DNA from: Fen-183 sp036504335
GTDB lineage: Bacteria > Acidobacteriota > Thermoanaerobaculia > UBA5066
Direction of reading: 5' to 3'
Length of the DNA: 64,000 bases
Assembly (NCBI GenBank): GCA_036504335.1
Contig: DASXVJ010000025.1
Span: 1 to 64,000, forward strand
The notes under the pieces are model-generated. The model was not told the origin of the DNA, did no database searches, and saw only the letters and a list, made by a program, of their open reading frames with translations. Made by a program: the position numbers and the translations under genes. Below, piece after piece: positions 60,037-64,000 of this stretch. Position 1 is the first letter of the stretch, and each line of letters starts with the position of its first letter.

Positions 60037-60927
60037 ATGCAGATCCACACCCTCGACCTCGAGTTCTTCCGTGGGGAGACGATCGCCGCATACCTCGTCG
60101 AGTCCGGCGGCCACCTCGCGCTCGTCGAGACCGGCCCCGACTCCACGTGGCCGCACCTCGTCGCCGCGCTCGCCAAGCACGGCGCCCGGCCCGAGGACGT
60201 CCGGGACGTCCTCGTCACGCACATCCACCTCGACCACGCGGGGGCCGCGTGGCGGCTCGCGCGGGCCGGAGCGAACGTGTGGGTCCATCCGCGGGGCGCT
60301 CCGCACATGGCCGACCCCTCGAAGCTTCTCGCCTCCGCCAGGCGGATCTACAAAGAGCAGATGGACACGCTGTGGGGCACGCTGGAGCCGATCCCTGCGG
60401 ACCGCCTGAAAATCACGTCGGACGGCCTCGACGTCCCCGTCGGCAGCGCGCGGATCCGCGTCCTCGAAACGCCCGGCCACGCCATTCACCACAACGCGTA
60501 TCTCCTCGACGGAAACGTCTTCACGGGCGACGTGGGCGGTGTCGCGATCGGCGACGGCCCGAACCTGCCCCCGACTCCCCCTCCGGACATCGACCTGCCG
60601 ACGTGGGCGCGCTCGATCGACCGCATCAAGGCCGCGCGCCCGGACTCCTTCTACCCGACGCACTTCGGTCGCCACGGCGACGTCTCGCGCCGCCTCGACG
60701 AGATGATGGAAGAGCTCCACGCGTGGGCGGGCTTCATCCGCGCCCGGCTCGACGAGGGCAAGGACGAATCCGCGATCGTGCCGCTCTTCGAAGCGTGGCT
60801 CACGGATCGCCTCCTCGCGGCGGGCGTCGGCGCCGACGGCCTCGAGGCCTACAGGACCGCGCTCCCGTTCGCCATGAACGTCACGGGTCTCGTGAGGTAC
60901 TGGAAGACGGCCGGCGCGGCGGCCTGA
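60037..60927 (+). CDS. MBL-fold metallo-hydrolase
   Basis: A 296-residue metallo-beta-lactamase-fold enzyme. The metal motif HxHxDH is LVTHIHLDHAGAAW near residue 65. Further ligands are the His in TPGHAIHHNAYLL, the Asp in VFTGDVGGVAI and a C-terminal His in YPTHFGRHGD. The overall pattern resembles glyoxalase II-like or lactonase-like members; the substrate is unknown. No export signal is seen, so it is probably cytoplasmic. It ends about 20 nt before a convergent PLP-enzyme gene. Confidence 0.88.
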   Translation: MQIHTLDLEFFRGETIAAYLVESGGHLALVETGPDSTWPHLVAALAKHGARPEDVRDVLVTHIHLDHAGAAWRLARAGANVWVHPRGAPHMADPSKLLASARRIYKEQMDTLWGTLEPIPADRLKITSDGLDVPVGSARIRVLETPGHAIHHNAYLLDGNVFTGDVGGVAIGDGPNLPPTPPPDIDLPTWARSIDRIKAARPDSFYPTHFGRHGDVSRRLDEMMEELHAWAGFIRARLDEGKDESAIVPLFEAWLTDRLLAAGVGADGLEAYRTALPFAMNVTGLVRYWKTAGAAA

Positions 60928-60948
60928 GGACCGACGACCCGCGACCCG

Positions 60949-61872
60949 TCAGCCCTTCCGGTACACCTCGGTGCTCACGTACTTGAGCCCCGAGTCGATC
61001 ATCAGCGTCACGACTCTCGCTTCGGGTCCGAGCCGTTCGGCCACGCGCAACGCGGCGACGACGTTCGCCCCTGAGGACGTCCCCGCGAAGAGCGCCTCCT
61101 CCCGCGCGAGGCGCCTCGCCATCGCCTCCGCGTCGAGCGTGCTCACCGGCTGGATCTCGTCCACGAGCCCCGGATCGAACAGGGGCGGGATGCTGCCGAT
61201 GCCGATTCCCTCGATCCGGTGGGCCCCCGCCGGGCCTCCTCCCAGGACCGGGGACTCCGCGGGCTCGACGACGACGAGCCTCACCTTCGCGTCGTGGCGC
61301 TTCAGGACGGAGGCCACGCCGCGTGACGACGCCGCCGTCCCGGCGGACTGGACGAACGCGTCGACCCGTCCCTCGGACTGCCGCCAGATCTCCTCGCCGA
61401 GCCCCGCGTAGCCCGCGATCGTGTCCACGTTGTTGAGCTGGTCGACCCAGAAGGTGTCGGGCTCGAGGCTCATCCGGCGAGCGGTCTCGATCATGTCCGT
61501 GAAGAGTTTCCGGGTGCTGAGGCCCCCTTCGCTGGGGACGAGCGTCAGCTCGGCTCCGAGCGCCGCCATGTGGTCCCGCTTCTCCCGGCTGAACGCGTCG
61601 GACGTGACGATCCGCAGTCGGTAGCCCTTCGCGGCGCACACGAGGGCGAGCGACGTCCCCGTGCTGCCGCCCGTGTACTCGACGACGGTGTCCCCGGGCT
61701 TCAGGCGGCCGTCGGCCTCCGCGCGCGCGACGACCGCCAGCGCCATCCGGTCCTTCATGCTGCCCGTGGGGTTCTCCCACTCGAGCTTGACGAGGATTTC
61801 GGCGCTGCCAGGAGGAACGACCTTTCGGAGCCGGACCATCGACGTGTCGCCGATCGCCTGCAGGATGTCCAT
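60949..61872 (-). CDS. Cysteine synthase-family PLP enzyme
   Basis: A 307-residue fold-type II PLP enzyme of the O-acetylserine sulfhydrylase/cystathionine beta-synthase group. The PLP lysine is in NPTGSMKDRMA near residue 40. The phosphate loop is YTGGSTGTSLALV in a CysM/CysK position, and GTSSGANVVAAL lies near 265. Standard cysteine synthases have NPxxSVKDR and TSGNTG. Here the second motif is TGGSTG, so it may use another nucleophile or act as a lyase. GGAGGTG before the ATG is a strong ribosome binding site. It is last of a run with the RibD-C-like gene. Confidence 0.87.
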   Translation of the reverse strand: MDILQAIGDTSMVRLRKVVPPGSAEILVKLEWENPTGSMKDRMALAVVARAEADGRLKPGDTVVEYTGGSTGTSLALVCAAKGYRLRIVTSDAFSREKRDHMAALGAELTLVPSEGGLSTRKLFTDMIETARRMSLEPDTFWVDQLNNVDTIAGYAGLGEEIWRQSEGRVDAFVQSAGTAASSRGVASVLKRHDAKVRLVVVEPAESPVLGGGPAGAHRIEGIGIGSIPPLFDPGLVDEIQPVSTLDAEAMARRLAREEALFAGTSSGANVVAALRVAERLGPEARVVTLMIDSGLKYVSTEVYRKG

Positions 61873-61885
61873 GGATGCACCTCCG

Positions 61886-62407
61886 TCAGGCGACGACTTC
61901 GTACTCGCTCTGGACGAGTCCGCTCGCGAACGAACGCGTCGCGACGTGCCTGAGGAGGATGTCGTGCGGGACGGCGCCGAAGAGCGGGATGCCCGACCCG
62001 ATGAGGACGGGCACGCGCGTGACGACGATGCGCTGGACGAGACCCGCGCGAAGGAAGCGCTGGATCGTGATGCCGCCGTCCACGTAGGCGTGGCCGATTC
62101 CGCGCGCCGAGAGCAGGGCCACGATCTCGGCCGGCTCTCCCGCCATCCTCTCCACGACGGCGCCGGCCGGGGCGGGCGGCAGCGCGCGCCTGCTGAGGAC
62201 GAAGACGGGCTTCTTCCCGTAGGGCCAGGACGGGAACGCCAGGACGACGTCGAACGTGTTGCGCCCGATCACGAGCGCGTCGACCGTCGCCATGAACTCG
62301 TCGTAGCCGTGGGGCTCTCCGCCGCCCGGCGGCAGGAAGTCGAAGCTCCCGCCGGGACGCGCGAGAAACCCGTCGAGACTCGTTCCGACGAAGACGGACG
62401 CCTTCAT
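61886..62407 (-). CDS. RibD C-terminal/DHFR-like reductase domain protein
   Basis: A 173-residue protein with a dihydrofolate-reductase-like fold of the RibD C-terminal type. It begins MKASVFVGTSLDGFLARPGG and has VDALVIGRNTFDVVLAF, the segment HAYVDGGITIQRFLRAGLVQ, and RVPVLIGSGIPLFG. These proteins are NADPH-dependent reductases of mostly unknown substrate. They are neither true RibD (no deaminase domain) nor FolA. It lies between the M1 peptidase and PLP-enzyme genes on the same strand with gaps under 25 nt. Confidence 0.87.
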   Translation of the reverse strand: MKASVFVGTSLDGFLARPGGSFDFLPPGGGEPHGYDEFMATVDALVIGRNTFDVVLAFPSWPYGKKPVFVLSRRALPPAPAGAVVERMAGEPAEIVALLSARGIGHAYVDGGITIQRFLRAGLVQRIVVTRVPVLIGSGIPLFGAVPHDILLRHVATRSFASGLVQSEYEVVA

Positions 62408-62427
62408 TGCGAGTCCCCGGCGCCCCT

Positions 62428-64000
62428 CTACATCCCCGACTGCGGCTTCAGGTCGAGCGTCGGCCGCGGCTCGTAGTGGAACAGGAACTCGTTCACGCTC
62501 TCCTGCTGCGAGGCCTTGAGCACCGCGCGGAGCTGGATCTGCTCGAGCGACTGCGCGAGATAGCGCGGGCCGCCCATGAACTTCGGGGCCTTGTCCTTGA
62601 AGAAGGCCTCGACGTCGGCTCGCTTCTCGGCGTCGCTGAACCCGGCCGCGAGCATCGGGAAGCGCGCCGGCGACTCGCGCGGCAGCCGCGCGGCGATGCT
62701 GTCGAAGTTCGCCTTGAGGAAGGCCCATGCCTCGGGCCGCGTGTCGCGGTTCGAGGCCCCCTCGCGGAGGATGCCGGCCGTCTCACGCGCGTCGAACTCG
62801 GTCGACAGGGTGAGCTTCAGGGCCACAGGCACGACGGAGGGGTCCCGGAAGAGCCCGAGCGCGCCGAGGAGACGCGCGCGCTCGCGCCGGTCCGTCGCCT
62901 TGCGCGCCTCGGCCAGGTACGCCTGGAAGAGCTCCACGTCGCCGTGCCGGGCGGCGACGTCGAGGACCTCCGACACGAGGAGCGCATCCACCGCCTTGCG
63001 GTCCTTGAGCCACGCCTTCGCGAGGGAACCCGCCTCGGCCACGAGCGCCGGCTCGTCGCCTTCGTTCGCGGCGAACGGGACGAGCGAGGCGCGCAGGAGC
63101 TGCGTGTCCTCGTCCTCGCCCTTCTTCGCGGCCCAGCCGAGCGCCCGCGCGCGCGCACCGAACGCGTCGCTCACGAACCGGCGGTAGCGCGGACGCATCT
63201 CGTCGGTGACCAGGAGGTCGCGCGGCGCCGCGGCGATCCTCTGCACGGACTCGACGACGGGCCGGTCCGGGTCGTTCGCGAACGCGGGCACGAGCGCGAG
63301 CGCCGCCGCCATCGGCACGTCGCCGCTGCGCGCGAGGGCCGCCACGTCGGCCAGCGTCGAGATCCGCTCCGACGCCGTCAGGTGCCTGCCGCCGTCGGCG
63401 AGAACCTTCCCGAGAAGGCTGCCCTTGTAGAGAACGCGGTAGTAGCCGTCCCCGGCGTTCGCGAGGACGCGCGCCGGGCACGCGCCCGGAAGCGACAGGG
63501 AGCCGGTCGCCTCGGTGAGGAGAGTGCACGTCGTCGCCGCGCCCGGATCGCCCGTCCGCGCACAGACCGGCACCCGCCACGTCTCCCGCGTCGAGCCCGT
63601 GGACCCCGTCGGAAGGAACCGCTTCTGCGAGAGCGCCAGCTTCGGCGCGCCCCCGGCGGCGCACTGGAGCTCGGCCGTCACGAGCGGGACTCCCGGCTGG
63701 TCGAGGAACGACCGGAATGCAGGAGCGACTTCCCGGTTTCCGGCGGCCTCGGCGATCGCCGCGACGAAGTCGTCGGCCGTCGCGGCGCCCCACGCGTGGG
63801 CCTTCAGGTAGTGCTGGATGCCTTTTCGGAAGCCCTCCTCGCCCACCCAGCCCTCGAACATCGCGATCACGGCCGCGCCCTTCTGGTACGTGATGCCGTC
63901 GAACGCGCTCACGATGTCGTCGTTGCCCGCGATCGGCTGGCGGACGCGCCGCGCGGTCACGAGCGAATCCTGGTCCATCGCCCCGGTGCGCGAGCCGGCG
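62428..64000 (-). CDS. M1-family aminopeptidase, C-terminal part (5' end outside window)
   Basis: The last roughly 524 codons of an M1 metallopeptidase. The zinc-binding HExxH motif lies outside the window. Recognition rests on DGITYQKGAAVIAMFEGWVG, which follows the active site in PepN/ERAP-type enzymes. The ERAP1-C-like helical repeat domain follows (about 170-500 of the visible part, ARLLGALGLFRDPSVVPVAL and similar). It is a different gene from the M1 peptidase at 28028, with the canonical large C-terminal domain that the other lacks. The frame is open to the end of the window. Confidence 0.88.
   Translation of the reverse strand, partial: AGSRTGAMDQDSLVTARRVRQPIAGNDDIVSAFDGITYQKGAAVIAMFEGWVGEEGFRKGIQHYLKAHAWGAATADDFVAAIAEAAGNREVAPAFRSFLDQPGVPLVTAELQCAAGGAPKLALSQKRFLPTGSTGSTRETWRVPVCARTGDPGAATTCTLLTEATGSLSLPGACPARVLANAGDGYYRVLYKGSLLGKVLADGGRHLTASERISTLADVAALARSGDVPMAAALALVPAFANDPDRPVVESVQRIAAAPRDLLVTDEMRPRYRRFVSDAFGARARALGWAAKKGEDEDTQLLRASLVPFAANEGDEPALVAEAGSLAKAWLKDRKAVDALLVSEVLDVAARHGDVELFQAYLAEARKATDRRERARLLGALGLFRDPSVVPVALKLTLSTEFDARETAGILREGASNRDTRPEAWAFLKANFDSIAARLPRESPARFPMLAAGFSDAEKRADVEAFFKDKAPKFMGGPRYLAQSLEQIQLRAVLKASQQESVNEFLFHYEPRPTLDLKPQSGM

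Noticed and set aside
1..64000. CRISPR arrays, tRNA or rRNA genes, IS elements, prophage.
   Set aside because: No regularly spaced direct repeats, cloverleaf-like GTTCRA signatures in context, transposase frames or phage structural genes were seen.

Overview
The window is a dense, GC-rich (by eye about 67-70 %) bacterial chromosome segment with almost no non-coding space. Genes commonly abut or overlap by 4 nt (ATGA/GTGA). The gene mix suggests an aerobic Acidobacteriota-like organism, plausibly of the Thermoanaerobaculia type. Pointers are a Ser/Thr kinase fused to a TolB-like propeller, a second kinase with PEGA domains, several secreted peptidases (two M1, one M16, one S10), sphingolipid genes and a multihaem cytochrome fused to TPRs. 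The taxonomic label is inference. There is no phage, IS element, CRISPR array, rRNA or tRNA that I can see.

Layout. 1-2.1 kb: end of a Xer-type recombinase and a DRE-TIM metallolyase. 2.2-4.5 kb: tyrosine/homogentisate catabolism (hpd-hmgA), then a decayed TlpA-like gene. 4.8-8.1 kb: an acetyl-CoA/3-hydroxyacyl-CoA operon (thiolase, dehydrogenase, DinB-fold protein, crotonase). 8.2-16.1 kb: serine hydrolase, lipoprotein, PEGA kinase, TPR protein and propeller kinase. 16.1-23.5 kb: a minus-strand housekeeping run. It comprises nfeD-SPFH-SPOR-lipA and lnt-prfB-Nudix, the prfB with a programmed +1 frameshift. 23.5-28 kb: a probable bacterial ceramide locus (PAP2-type lipid enzyme, bCerS-like GNAT, serine palmitoyltransferase, CerR-like reductase) with an FHA-domain remnant inside it. 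28-38.8 kb: M1 peptidase, membrane protein, homoserine dehydrogenase, S10 peptidase, TauE/SafE transporter, unknown secreted protein and M16 peptidase. 38.8-40.8 kb: AmmeMemoRadiSam radical SAM and Memo-like pair. 40.8-47 kb: a complete SUF operon (Rrf2 regulator, sufB, a 41-codon ORF, sufC, sufD, sufS, sufU, sufT-like). 47-49.5 kb: a lower-GC secreted protein and a sodium:solute symporter. 49.5-56.5 kb: an AddB/AddA-like nuclease-helicase pair and a lipoprotein. 56.5-64 kb: five-haem cytochrome/TPR fusion, MBL-fold hydrolase, PLP lyase, RibD-C/DHFR-like protein and a partial M1 peptidase.

Two genome-scale patterns stand out. First, a short AT-rich motif, roughly GAAGATTTCTTNGAANGGT, recurs about twenty times in an otherwise GC-rich sequence. 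It usually occurs as inverted pairs 50-280 bp apart, always + then - in window orientation, mostly inside unrelated coding sequences. I know of no described element that matches it. Second, many monocistronic or first-in-operon genes have a TAnnnT -10-like box exactly 6-7 nt before the start codon and no Shine-Dalgarno sequence, implying widespread leaderless transcripts.

Also notable are a perfect 14-bp inverted repeat covering the ribosome binding site of the M16 peptidase, and a consensus promoter plus palindrome in front of the suf operon.
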